From Listeria floridensis FSL S10-1187 (GTDB taxonomy: Bacteria > Bacillota > Bacilli > Lactobacillales > Listeriaceae), in the NCBI RefSeq assembly GCF_000525875.1, contig NZ_AODF01000018.1, positions 1-54,039 on the forward strand: a stretch of 54,039 bases of DNA. The letters are read 5' to 3'. The notes under the pieces were generated by a model. It did not search any database and was not told where the DNA came from. It was given only the letters and a program-made list of their open reading frames with translations. Of this stretch, positions 36,587 through 48,756 are shown in pieces; the first letter of the stretch is position 1, and each line of letters opens with the position of its first letter. The translations under genes and the position numbers were made by a program.

Positions 36587-38584
36587 ATGGAGATGGATCA
36601 CAAAATGATGGATCATGAGCACCAGCACGGAGGTGGTGCGACTGGTGGAATGATGATGGATCACGGGGATTTAAAGAAGCGATTTTTTGGGTCGCTGATT
36701 CTGACAATCCCCATTTTATTGCTGTCTTCGATGACGGAAATGCTGTTTGGAATAGAAATTCGGTTTACTGGTTCGGATATTCTCTTATTTGTATTAGCGA
36801 CTATTTTATTCTTTTATGGCGGCTGGCCGTTTTTGAAAGGAATGATAGGCGAGCTTAAGGGGAAAAGTCCGGCGATGATGACGCTGATTTCACTTGCAGT
36901 TATAACTTCCTATTTATATAGTACGGTCGTTTTATTTACGACAAACGGGATGAATTATTTTTTTGAATTGGCAACTTTAATTGATATTATGTTGCTCGGG
37001 CACTGGATTGAAATGAATGCGATCATGAAAGCTGGGAATGCTCTTTCGAAGATGGCTGAACTGCTGCCAAAAGAAGCTCATTTGATTGAAGAAAACGGGA
37101 CGGTTCGCGATGTGGCTTTGCAGGGAGTGGGACTTCGGCAGCGTCTGCTTGTTAAGGAAGGGGAAAAGATTCCTGCGGATGGGAAAATTGTGAAAGGTGC
37201 AACACATATTAATGAAGCCATGCTGACCGGGGAATCGAAAGCGGTTGAAAAACAAAGCGGCGATGAAGTGATTGCGGGATCGATTAATGGAAACAGTGTC
37301 ATTGAGATTGAGGTTAGTAGAACGGGAGAAGATAGTTATTTATCGCAAATTATTAAGCTTGTAAGCGACGCCGAAAAGCAGAAATCACGAACGGAAAATT
37401 TATCGGATTCGGCGGCGAAATTGCTGTTCTATATTGCACTCGCGGCGGGAATTATTACTTTTATTGTCTGGTTTATTCTTTCAAGCAATTGGGCGGAAGC
37501 GGTAAACCGGGCGGTGACGGTTCTTATCATTGCATGTCCGCACGCACTTGGGCTCGCAATTCCGCTCGTTGTGGCAAAGTCGACTTCTCTTTCTGCGAAA
37601 AATGGATTGCTTGTTCGTAAACGTAATGCGCTCGAAGAAGCTAGGCTTGTAAATACGATTGCGTTTGATAAAACGGGGACGCTCACGGAAGGAGAATTTC
37701 GTGTTACGAACCTCGAAGCGGAAAATGAACTGGATTTTTTGCGTGTGTTCGCAAGTCTCGAAGCGCAAATGAGTCATCCGATCGCGACAAGTATTGTGGC
37801 TCTGGCAGAGAAACGCGGGATAGCACTTCAAGCGGCAGAAAATGTAACGGCTCTTCCCGGTGTGGGACTTAAGGGTGATGTAGACGGGAAGTTGTACAAG
37901 GTCGTAAATACGCGCTACTTAGAGGGACATCTTAGCGAGGTCGAACAAATTCGTGCAAGGGAGCTAAGCGCGGCAGGGAAAACGGTGTCGTTTCTTCTTT
38001 CTGGAGAAAAGGTTTTAGGGTTTGTTGCTGTGGCTGATGAAATTCGTAAAAGTGCTAAGGAAACGGTTAGTGGGCTGCATGCAATGGCTAAAAAAGCGAT
38101 GATGTTGACGGGCGACACGAAAGGGGTTGCGGAGAAGATTGGGACGCTACTTGGGATTGATTATGTGGAGGCGGAACTTTTACCGGAAGATAAGGCTCGG
38201 GTTGTGAAAGAATTTGAAGAGCGAAAGGAAAAAATCATGATGGTCGGAGACGGAGTAAACGATTCGCCGGCACTTGCTGCTTCAAGTGTCGGAGTTGCAA
38301 TTGGAGCGGGAACGGATGTCGCACTTGAAACAGCGGATGTGATTTTATCGAAAAACAATCCAAAAGATGTGCTATATTTGATTCGGTTGTCGAGGGCAAC
38401 GTACAAAAAAATGATGCAAAATTTGTGGTGGGGAGCGGGCTATAATGTAGTGGCAATTCCGCTTGCGGCTGGTGTGCTTGCACCTATTGGAGTGATTCTT
38501 TCACCGGCGATTGGTGCGGTGCTGATGTCGCTTAGTACGGTGATCGTGGCACTGAATGCGATGACACTTCGGGTGAAGGAATAA
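36587..38584 (+). CDS. copB: Copper-exporting P1B-type ATPase, CopB-like
   Basis: 665 residues. A His/Met-rich N-terminus (MEMDHKMMDHEHQHGGGATG) replaces the CxxC metal domain. Eight membrane helices are expected. The ion motif is CPH in LIIACPHALGLAIPLVVAKS, the P1B-3 (CopB) signature rather than CPC. Phosphorylation site AFDKTGTLTEGEF, actuator MLTGESKAVEKQ and hinge MMVGDGVNDSPALAAS are all intact. Likely exports Cu (or Ag) across the membrane. No copY regulator or copZ chaperone is beside it. GGGAAGGACG precedes the ATG. Unusually for this window, the long reading frame is unbroken. Confidence 0.93.
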   Translation: MEMDHKMMDHEHQHGGGATGGMMMDHGDLKKRFFGSLILTIPILLLSSMTEMLFGIEIRFTGSDILLFVLATILFFYGGWPFLKGMIGELKGKSPAMMTLISLAVITSYLYSTVVLFTTNGMNYFFELATLIDIMLLGHWIEMNAIMKAGNALSKMAELLPKEAHLIEENGTVRDVALQGVGLRQRLLVKEGEKIPADGKIVKGATHINEAMLTGESKAVEKQSGDEVIAGSINGNSVIEIEVSRTGEDSYLSQIIKLVSDAEKQKSRTENLSDSAAKLLFYIALAAGIITFIVWFILSSNWAEAVNRAVTVLIIACPHALGLAIPLVVAKSTSLSAKNGLLVRKRNALEEARLVNTIAFDKTGTLTEGEFRVTNLEAENELDFLRVFASLEAQMSHPIATSIVALAEKRGIALQAAENVTALPGVGLKGDVDGKLYKVVNTRYLEGHLSEVEQIRARELSAAGKTVSFLLSGEKVLGFVAVADEIRKSAKETVSGLHAMAKKAMMLTGDTKGVAEKIGTLLGIDYVEAELLPEDKARVVKEFEERKEKIMMVGDGVNDSPALAASSVGVAIGAGTDVALETADVILSKNNPKDVLYLIRLSRATYKKMMQNLWWGAGYNVVAIPLAAGVLAPIGVILSPAIGAVLMSLSTVIVALNAMTLRVKE

Positions 38585-38762
38585 TTAAGAACGAATGCGG
38601 ACGGCTGTGAAGTAATTTTCCCTTGCAGCCGTTTTGCTGCATTTGACTTTTGATTTGTAAATCGGATTTTGGTATGATGGAACAAATTTGAATTTTAAAA
38701 AGAGTGAATGTTTAGAGCTTTTGTGATTTGAAGCTATTTCAAAGTAAAAAGGAGAACAGCAA

Positions 38763-39045
38763 GTGAAATACATCACTGTTTATTCATTATTTATCGTTTC
38801 TTGTCTCATTCATTTCGTAATTATTCTTGGGAAAACCAGTCATTTTTTGCCTGTTTCTTTTTCCAGTATGCCGGAACTGTCTGCTGGACTTTTTTTTAAC
38901 GGTTTCTGTTTTCGCTCAGATTGGGCTTACTTGGGCTTGTTTTTTTCAGAAGTATCAACTGGTAAGTGCTATTTTTGCCGTACTTAATCTGTATAACTTA
39001 ATGTACAGCATGATTTTTTTAGTTGTTGGATTTTATATTGGATAG
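38763..39045 (+). CDS. Small multi-spanning membrane protein (frameshifted)
   Basis: GTG start after AAGGAGAACAGCAA. The first frame reads MKYITVYSLFIVSCLIHFVI and on to AGLFF, then breaks in the T8 run at 38890-38897. The other frame continues TVSVFAQIGLTWACFFQKYQ and LYNLMYSMIFLVVGFYIG to the stop at 39045. The joined product of about 93 residues has three hydrophobic helices. I recognise no family. A hairpin GCAGTC/GGCTGC with a T run follows at about 39053-39081. Probably a real small membrane protein; function unknown. Confidence 0.55.
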
Positions 39046-39052
39046 TTGGAGA

Positions 39053-39081
39053 AGGCAGTCGAAATCAGGCTGCTTTTTTTG
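39053..39081 (+). terminator. Weak Rho-independent terminator
   Basis: AGGCAGTC-GAAATC-AGGCTGC followed by seven T. It separates the small membrane gene from suf. Confidence 0.5.
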
Positions 39082-39316
39082 CTTAGTTCTGAAACAAGGG
39101 AAATATTTGTTCAAGTGTTTGCCATTTTGTGTGTCAATTCTCATATATGCTTTTTAGAATGATAATCAGTTGGGTGGTGGAAATTTTGGGTTTTTAATAG
39201 TAGAATAGGGAAGAAAGAATGTGGATAGACGTTTTTATTGTTGATATCAGATTAGAATTATACTAAACTGGAACTATGCGAATCTGCATGAACTATTGAT
39301 AGGGAGGGTATTTTTA

Positions 39317-40105
39317 ATGGCAACACTAAAGATCCAAGATTTACATGTTGAGATAGAAGGAAAAGAAATCTTGAAGGGCGTTAACCTGGAAATTTCTACG
39401 GGAGAAATTCATGCAATCATGGGACCGAATGGTACAGGGAAATCAACGCTTTCTGCAGCGATCATGGGGCATCCGAAATACGAAGTAACGCAAGGTTCAA
39501 TCACGCTTGATGGTGAAGATGTGCTTGAAATGGAAGTAGATGAACGTGCACGCGCAGGACTTTTTCTTGCAATGCAATACCCAAGTGAAATCAGCGGTGT
39601 AACAAATGCTGAGTTTATTCGTGCAGCGATCAACAGCCGCCGTGAAGAAGGAAAAGAAATTCCACTTATGCAGTTTATCCGTAAACTGGACGATAAGATG
39701 GAACTTTTAGATATGGATGAAGAAATGGCAGAACGCTATTTGAATGAAGGTTTCTCTGGCGGGGAGAAAAAACGTAATGAAATTTTGCAGCTTCTGATGA
39801 TTGAACCTGCGATTGCAATTTTAGATGAAATTGATTCAGGGCTCGATATTGATGCGCTTAAGGTTGTATCAAAAGGCGTAAATGCAATGCGCGGTGAGGG
39901 CTTCGGCTGCTTAATTATTACGCATTATCAACGTCTTTTAAACTACATTGAACCTGATTTTGTTCATGTGATGATGCAAGGGAAAGTTGTAAAAGAAGGC
40001 GGACCGGAACTTGCGAAACGCCTCGAAGCAGAAGGCTATGACTGGATCAAACAAGAGCTTGGTATCGAGCTTGATGAAGAAGAAGAAACGTTAGAACAAC
40101 AATAA
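39317..40105 (+). CDS. sufC: SUF system ATPase SufC
   Basis: About 262 residues. Walker A IMGPNGTGKSTLSAAIMG, signature GFSGGEKKRNEILQL, Walker B AILDEIDSGLDIDA and switch His LIITHYQRLL are those of SufC. It forms the SufBCD scaffold complex and its ATP use drives cluster assembly. GGGAGG precedes the ATG; a longer upstream reading lacks a site. First gene of sufCDSUB. A TATACT -10-like box lies about 55 bp upstream. Confidence 0.96.
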   Translation: MATLKIQDLHVEIEGKEILKGVNLEISTGEIHAIMGPNGTGKSTLSAAIMGHPKYEVTQGSITLDGEDVLEMEVDERARAGLFLAMQYPSEISGVTNAEFIRAAINSRREEGKEIPLMQFIRKLDDKMELLDMDEEMAERYLNEGFSGGEKKRNEILQLLMIEPAIAILDEIDSGLDIDALKVVSKGVNAMRGEGFGCLIITHYQRLLNYIEPDFVHVMMQGKVVKEGGPELAKRLEAEGYDWIKQELGIELDEEEETLEQQ

Positions 40106-40124
40106 GGAAAGTGAGGTTAAAATC

Positions 40125-43091
<2,967 letters not shown>

Positions 43092-43104
43092 AGGAGGAAA
43101 AGGC

Positions 43105-44499
43105 ATGACTGATATTCCAGAAATTGGCGAATACCAATATGGATTCCATGATAAAGATACATCAGTTTTCCGTACGGAACGCGGACTAACTGAAAAGGTA
43201 GTACGAGAAATTTCAAGTATTAAAGAAGAGCCGGAATGGATGCTTAATTTTCGTTTGAAGTCGCTTGAGCAGTTTTACAAGATGCCGATGCCGACATGGG
43301 GCGGCGACTTATCGGAATTGCAGTTTGAGGATATCACGTATTATGTGAAACCTTCTGAGCAGACGGTACGTTCATGGGATGAGGTTCCTGAGGAAATCAA
43401 GCGGACGTTTGATAAGCTTGGAATTCCAGAAGCGGAACAAAAATATTTAGCAGGTGCTTCGGCGCAATATGAATCTGAAGTGGTTTACCATAACATGAAG
43501 CAAGACCTTGAAGATATGGGGATTGTGTTTAAGGATACGGATACGGCGCTTAAGGAAAACGAGGATATTTTCAAAGAATATTTCTCGAAGGTAATTCCAC
43601 CGTCGGACAACAAATTTGCTGCGCTAAACTCGGCGGTTTGGTCAGGCGGATCTTTCATCTATGTTCCAAAAGGCGTAAAAGTCGACACACCTCTGCAAGC
43701 CTATTTCCGGATTAACTCAGAGAATATGGGGCAGTTTGAGCGGACGTTAATCATTGTTGATGAAGGCGCTAGTGTGAACTATGTGGAAGGTTGTACGGCA
43801 CCGGTTTACACGACGAACTCGCTTCACTCGGCTGTGGTTGAAATTGTCGTGAAGCCGAATGCCTATTGCCGCTACACGACGATTCAAAACTGGGCGAACA
43901 ATGTGTATAATTTGGTAACGAAGCGGACGTTTGTTGAAGAAAATGGAACGATGGAATGGATTGATGGCAATATCGGATCGAAACTGACAATGAAATATCC
44001 TTCTTGTTACTTGCGCGGTGAAGGTGCTCGCGGAATGACGCTTTCAATCGCGATTGCAGGTAAGGGTCAACGTCAAGATGCCGGTGCGAAAATGATGCAT
44101 ATGGCGCCGAATACATCGAGCACGATTGTATCGAAATCCATCTCGAAACAAGGAGGAAACGTGACGTATCGCGGAATCGTACATTTTGGACGAAATGCGG
44201 ACGGGGCACGCTCGAACATCGAGTGTGATACGCTGATTATGGATAATTCTTCTACGTCGGACACGATTCCTTACAATGAAATCTTGAATGATAACATTTC
44301 ACTCGAACACGAAGCGAAAGTTTCGAAGGTTTCCGAGGAACAGCTTTTCTATTTGATGAGCCGCGGGGTGAGTGAAGAAGAAGCGACAGAAATGATCGTA
44401 ATGGGCTTCATCGAGCCGTTTACGAAGGAACTTCCAATGGAATATGCGGTTGAAATGAACCGTTTAATCAAGTTCGAAATGGAAGGTTCGATTGGTTAA
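43105..44499 (+). CDS. sufB: Fe-S cluster scaffold SufB
   Basis: 464 residues. SufB hallmarks: GYQY-like start [40 protein letters not shown], the sulfur-accepting region [40 protein letters not shown] and [12 protein letters not shown] [20 protein letters not shown]. The C-terminal block [20 protein letters not shown] is shared with SufD. Main scaffold for [4Fe-4S] assembly. It follows sufU by 13 bp with AAGGAGGAAAAGG and ends at a strong bidirectional terminator. Confidence 0.97.
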   Translation: MTDIPEIGEYQYGFHDKDTSVFRTERGLTEKVVREISSIKEEPEWMLNFRLKSLEQFYKMPMPTWGGDLSELQFEDITYYVKPSEQTVRSWDEVPEEIKRTFDKLGIPEAEQKYLAGASAQYESEVVYHNMKQDLEDMGIVFKDTDTALKENEDIFKEYFSKVIPPSDNKFAALNSAVWSGGSFIYVPKGVKVDTPLQAYFRINSENMGQFERTLIIVDEGASVNYVEGCTAPVYTTNSLHSAVVEIVVKPNAYCRYTTIQNWANNVYNLVTKRTFVEENGTMEWIDGNIGSKLTMKYPSCYLRGEGARGMTLSIAIAGKGQRQDAGAKMMHMAPNTSSTIVSKSISKQGGNVTYRGIVHFGRNADGARSNIECDTLIMDNSSTSDTIPYNEILNDNISLEHEAKVSKVSEEQLFYLMSRGVSEEEATEMIVMGFIEPFTKELPMEYAVEMNRLIKFEMEGSIG

Positions 44500-44502
44500 T
44501 AC

Positions 44503-44555
44503 AAAAAAAGAAACCTCAAAATGCTGATTTAGCGTTCTGAGGTTTCTTTTTTTTT
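44503..44555. terminator. Bidirectional terminator between sufB and padR
   Basis: AAAGAAACCTCA-AAATGCT and AGCGTTC-TGAGGTTTCTTT form a long stem with A and T flanks. It ends sufB and the convergent regulator gene. Confidence 0.88.
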
Positions 44556-45096
44556 GCTCGATATCTGCAATGATCTCAGTTAACCAAGACACATAATCCC
44601 GCTCGCGTTTTAGTCCGTGATCTAAAATTAAAAAATGACCGTAATTCGCTTCAATTTCTTTTTCACTAGGAAAGACTAGCCGTTTGCGGTTTTCAAGATG
44701 TGCCAATTTTTCTTCGTGCAATTTCAACTGGCTACTAACGGTCTCCAAAAGAATAGGATCGGCAATATCTTGGATGAAATAAAGCTTTAAAACAAATTCG
44801 TCACGGTTCACTGGGAGCGATTCGCAAGATGTATTTAGCCAGTTTTTTAAATCCAACTGTCCGGTTTCTGTGATGCAGTAGATTTTTTTTTCAAGCTTGG
44901 TTCCAACGGTTTCGATATGGTGAGTAATAAGCCCAGCGGTTTCCATTTTTGCAAGCTCTGGGTAAATCTGACTGTGTTGGGCTTGCCAAAATTCACCGAT
45001 TTCGTCGCCAAAAACTTGATTCAAATCGTAGCCAGACATGGGTGATTGATTTAATAACCCAAGTAAAATGTAGCGTAATGTACTTTTTTTTGCCAT
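44526..45096 (-). CDS. PadR-family transcription regulator
   Basis: N-terminal winged helix of PadR: TLRYILLGLLNQSPMSGYDL, FWQAQHSQIYPELAKMETAG, and the beta wing KLEKKIYCITETGQLDLKNW. A C-terminal helical dimerisation domain follows (VSSQLKLHEEKLAHLENRKR). The uncorrected reading runs through the terminator and 36 bp into sufB on the other strand, which is implausible. With one base fewer in the T9 run at 44547-44555 it ends EQKKETSER inside the hairpin near 44526, and I use that end. Divergent from a solute-binding-like gene, with a 24-bp palindrome between them that is its likely operator. The effector is unknown; many PadR proteins sense phenolic compounds. Confidence 0.88.
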
Positions 45097-45150
45097 AAAC
45101 TTTCTCCTTGACTTTTAGTTTGTTTCATTATAACATAAACCTGTAAAACA

Positions 45151-45174
45151 AAACATGTAAATTTTTACATGTTT
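45151..45174. promoter_or_regulatory. 24-bp palindromic operator, probably PadR
   Basis: AAACATGTAAA-TT-TTTACATGTTT has perfect 11-bp arms and contains the ATGT/ACAT core seen in PadR operators. It lies midway between the two divergent genes, so it could control both. Confidence 0.7.
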
Positions 45175-45244
45175 GCAACATACTCTTTTTAATAGCAAGT
45201 GAGAAACGAAATAACAAGAATGAACGAAAGAGGAGGAGTCAGAC

Positions 45245-46273
45245 ATGACTAAAGAACTAGAGACAAAAGAATTAGAGGAGCTTTATGCTCTCGCGCAAGA
45301 GGAACTAAAAGGAACGGGGGAACGCTTGACAGTTTGGGCCGGCGGAGATGCGGTCAACCAACAAGATGCCGTTGCAGAGGCATTTCGGACACGTTTTCCA
45401 GAAGTTCCAATTGATATCAAAGTAGAACTTTCGAAGATTCATGATGTGAAAATTTATGAAGAGTTGCTAAACGGTGATTTGACACCAGATGTGACGATGC
45501 TGCAAACATCGAATGATTTTGAGGATTGGAAAAAACTCGGCGTATTGGAAGCTTTTAAGCCAGTTGGATTCGAACAAATTCGTGATGAGTTCAAGGATAA
45601 AGACGGCGAATTCTCGGCTTTCCGAATGTTTGCTTTCTTGCCGCAATATGCGAAAAGCGGTCTTGATGAAGTTCCAGAATCGTTAATGGATATGCTTAAG
45701 TCTAACTATCAAGACAAGTTGATTTTGACTTATCCGCACGATGATGATGCAGTACTTTATGTTTATGATGAAATGCTAAAGCGGCACGGGGAGTCTTTCC
45801 TTGAAGAATTGGCAAAATTAAATCCGGTCTTTATTCGCGGAACAGCAGGACCGCCGCTTCTCGTTGGAAAACATGGGTATCTTGGAAACTTAACTGGATA
45901 TGAAACAGCACCAAGTCAGCCATCCCAGTCTTTCATACCAAAAAGCGACTTCTTTATTTCTTGGGGTCAACGGATAGCGATGTTCAAACTGACGAAGCAT
46001 AAAGCGGCTGCAAGATTATTCTTGGCCTTTGTACAAAGCTTGGAATTCCAAGAAAGCTTGGGGCATTATACGGTGCGCAAAGATATTGAGCTTAGCGAAA
46101 CATGGATTGGTGATCATGCAACAACCAACCCATTTGGCTTTTACGAATTTATGCGCGACAGAAAGCATATTGGCGAGCTACGCAAGTTGATGCAAAGCTA
46201 CTTCGGCCCAGTGTACGGCGATTCCCCGGTAGTCGACCATAGAATGATCAAGTTGACCTACGGTGGTGAGTGA
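45245..46273 (+). CDS. Solute-binding-protein-like protein lacking a signal peptide
   Basis: 342 residues resembling ABC-type family-1/Fe3+-type binding proteins. LTVWAGGDAVNQQDAVAEAF, then DVTMLQTSNDFEDWKKLGVL, a hinge region and FISWGQRIAMFKLTKHKAAA with RLFLAFVQSLEFQ near the end. The N-terminus (MTKELETKELEELYALAQEE) is acidic and has no signal peptide, lipobox or membrane helix, so the product should stay in the cytoplasm. AGGAGGAG precedes the ATG. No permease or ATPase genes adjoin. Paired with a MoaF-like gene and under a PadR operator, it may bind a small, perhaps aromatic, molecule inside the cell. That is inference. Confidence 0.75.
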   Translation: MTKELETKELEELYALAQEELKGTGERLTVWAGGDAVNQQDAVAEAFRTRFPEVPIDIKVELSKIHDVKIYEELLNGDLTPDVTMLQTSNDFEDWKKLGVLEAFKPVGFEQIRDEFKDKDGEFSAFRMFAFLPQYAKSGLDEVPESLMDMLKSNYQDKLILTYPHDDDAVLYVYDEMLKRHGESFLEELAKLNPVFIRGTAGPPLLVGKHGYLGNLTGYETAPSQPSQSFIPKSDFFISWGQRIAMFKLTKHKAAARLFLAFVQSLEFQESLGHYTVRKDIELSETWIGDHATTNPFGFYEFMRDRKHIGELRKLMQSYFGPVYGDSPVVDHRMIKLTYGGE

Positions 46274-46278
46274 GTATC

Positions 46279-46623
46279 ATGACGGCTAGTAAATATGACT
46301 TTATCGGAAAGCAATATTTATTTGATTTTGGAGCTGAGGCACGCTATCAACTCGACTTCAAGAGCGAGACGGAACTTGTTGTAACTGTAGTTGCGGATAG
46401 TTTCTATCCAAGTGGAACGGTGAACCACTTTGAAATTCAGGTGGCGCTACTTAGAGACAATCTCGTGATGCTGACATGGGTTGAGCCGGCAACGGGAAAC
46501 ACGGTGACGCATGTGGATGATTTTGTAAACAATGTTGCGTACACAAATATCACTGATCTCGCATCAAAACAGTTTTGGCGACTTAGCGGAACGATAACGA
46601 GACTAGATAGAATGAGTAAATAG
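46279..46623 (+). CDS. Small calycin-like protein, MoaF/phenolic-acid-decarboxylase-like
   Basis: About 114 residues of alternating beta strands: YDFIGKQYLFDFGAEARYQL, DFKSETELVVTVVADSFYPS, NHFEIQVALLRDNLVMLTWV and EPATGNTVTHVDDFVNNVAY. The order F-x-Y/F ... Y-x-L-x-F ... E-I-x-x-L-R ... W-x-E-P-x-(T)-G-x-x-V-x-H is that of MoaF-like barrels and recalls phenolic acid decarboxylase, the classical PadR target, though it is too short for PadC. The ATG is preferred over a GTG overlapping the upstream stop, because GGTGGTGAG is eight bases ahead. Second gene of the PadR-controlled pair; followed by a strong terminator. Confidence 0.65.
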   Translation: MTASKYDFIGKQYLFDFGAEARYQLDFKSETELVVTVVADSFYPSGTVNHFEIQVALLRDNLVMLTWVEPATGNTVTHVDDFVNNVAYTNITDLASKQFWRLSGTITRLDRMSK

Positions 46624-46637
46624 ATTAGCATAGGAAT

Positions 46638-46675
46638 AAAGGAAGGCAAGGATTTTAAAATCCTTGCCTTCCTTT
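46638..46675. terminator. Perfect 19-bp palindromic terminator
   Basis: AAAGGAAGGCAAGGATTTT meets its exact reverse complement with no spacer, so the loop is taken from the AT centre. A and T ends allow both directions. Confidence 0.85.
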
Positions 46676-46829
46676 AATTTCTTTTTTTATAGAGCTAAAT
46701 GAGCGTTCAGCAAAGCGGAATCAAGTATCAAATCGTTTAGCTCCTTATCACTTTCGGGTTGACGAATCTTGATTGAACTGTGGAGCTAAAAGATGGGACT
46801 GAAATGCAGTCTCAGGCTTTTATTCTTTA

Positions 46830-48477
46830 TTAGCTGTTTTGTTTCGCGAATAGCGTACCAAGTTTTTGCAAGTATTCGGGTGCATCCATTTTTGGCATTA
46901 TAACTTCTACCCAGTGGAGGCGTGTATTGTCGGCATTTATTTGCTTTAATACCACATCTAATTCAGTTTCGGTTTTAACTCGGTGTGAGACGACAAGGTC
47001 TTCTGAGCCACCAAAGGCTTGAGGAAGTTCCGAATAGCGCCACATTGGGATATCATTATAGGCTTGCTCAGCACCGTGAATCTTTCGTTCTACGGTATAC
47101 CCGTCATTATTGATAACAAAAATAATTGGCTTGATGCGTTCTCGGAAAGCAAGGCCGAGTTCTTGAATTGTAAGCTGCAAGGAACCATCGCCGATAAACA
47201 AGATATGACGTCCGCTAGGATTTGCAATTTGGCTTCCTAGAGCGGCCGGAAACGTGTACCCAATTGAGCCCCACAAAGGTTGTCCAATGAAACTTGAACT
47301 GGCTTGAAGTGGAAGGGAAGCCGCCCCAAAAAAAGCAGTCCCTTGTTCGGCCAAAATCGTATCGCCCTTCATGAAAAAGGAGGCCATGGCTTCCCAGAAA
47401 CGCGTTTGTGTCAGTAAGGTTTCATCAGGCGTAAAAGGCTGAACTGGTTTTTTAGCGGGATAAGGTCCGGTAAAGGGAACAAGGTCCAACTCTTCCAAAG
47501 CGTTAAGAAGCGGTTCAAAGTGGTGGGGTGAAGATGATGGTTCCCCGAAAATACGAACGGAATCTGTGTTCAGCGCGATGACTTTTTCCTCGGGAAAATC
47601 GTGACTAAATGCACCTGTTGCGGAATCTGTCAGTTTAACGCCTAAAAGCAGCAAAAAGTCAGCGTGATCAACGTACGCTTGAACTTCCGGTTCAGATAAA
47701 GCTCCGCCATAAGTGCCGATAAAAGAAGGAACTGTTTCGTCACTCGAGATTTTACCAAGATTTAAGGTGGTTACAGGGAGTTTGTTTTTTTTCAATGAAA
47801 GCCTGTACTTTTTTTTCTAATCCAAAGCTCTTGATTTCATGCCCCGTCATCACAACTGGACGTTCCGCATGCAAAAAGGCTTTTTGGATCGTTTCAAGCA
47901 ACTGTTCATCAGGTGATGTTAAATTTGTTTGTCCAGATAGTGGTGTACTTGGCTTTTCAATCTGAGCTTTAGCAACATCAATCGGTAAATTAATATAGAC
48001 AGGTCTTCGCGTCTCAAGTAATACGGATAATACGCGGTCGATTTCTCCTGCAGCATTCTCAGCAGTTAAATGAGCTATGGCAGCAGTAAGAGAGTGATGT
48101 GCTTGTTCAAAATGGGTGAAAATTCCATCTCCTAATGTATGATGAACAAGTTTTTCGGAATTTTGAACTTCTGATGTTGGGGAACCCACAATTTCTACAA
48201 CAGGCACATTTTCAGCAAAACTACCAGCTAGTCCGTTTATTGCACTTAATTCGCCTACGCCGAAAGTTGTTACAAAAGCTGCTGCATGACGAGTTCTGGC
48301 ATATCCGTCCGCCATATAAGCAGCGTTCAGTTCATTCGCATTCCCAATCCATTTCAACTGATCATGGGCGATAATGGTATCTAAGAAGTCTAGATTATAA
48401 TCTCCTGGCACACCAAAAATTTCTGTGATACCTAATTCATTCAATCGGTCCAATAGATAATCTCCGACTGTGTACAT
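46830..48477 (-). CDS. kdcA: 2-keto-acid decarboxylase, KivD/KdcA-type (frameshifted)
   Basis: TPP-dependent non-oxidative decarboxylase of about 548 residues. The N-terminus MYTVGDYLLDRLNELGITEI and FGVPGDYNLDFLDTII, then WIGNANELNAAYMADGYART with the TPP-activating Glu region, HHTLGDGIF with the catalytic HH pair, and the TPP/Mg motif IGDGSLQLTIQELG with NNDGYTVERKIHG. From memory it follows lactococcal KivD/KdcA closely, including the end LGTLFAKQN. The frame breaks in the T8 run at 47785-47792 (VQAFIE then KKNKLPVTTLNLGK). Likely makes aldehydes from branched-chain or aromatic keto acids. Indolepyruvate or pyruvate decarboxylase activity is the alternative. AAGGAGGAG precedes the ATG. Confidence 0.9.
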
Positions 48478-48667
48478 TCAATCTCCTCCTTCAATGATGA
48501 AGTTCTGTCTCTAGTTTGTGTATGTCTAAAAATAGTCTACCACTGCTCTCTATGTGTAAAACATTTAATAAAAATGATGGAAAAGTCATAATAATCAATG
48601 CTATTTAAGAAAAGTGCAGTTATTATTACGAAATGGATAATAAGAATCTAATGGGAGACAAATTAGT

Positions 48668-48681
48668 GAAAGCGCATTTAC
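48668..48681. promoter_or_regulatory. Weak cre-like site
   Basis: GTGAAAGCGCATTTAC contains TGAAAGCGCATTTA, 12 of 14 matches to the cre consensus. It lies between the decarboxylase and deacetylase genes. Confidence 0.3.
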
Positions 48682-48756
48682 AAACCAGTTTTCTTTCGTT
48701 AAAATAAAGAAGGATTGAATTTATGTGATGATTTTCACGAAAAGAGGGGGAACTAC

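Noticed and set aside
46279..46623. Calling the small PadR-linked gene a true phenolic acid decarboxylase (padC)
   Set aside because: At about 114 residues it is well short of PadC and lacks its C-terminal strands, so only a fold-level resemblance is claimed.
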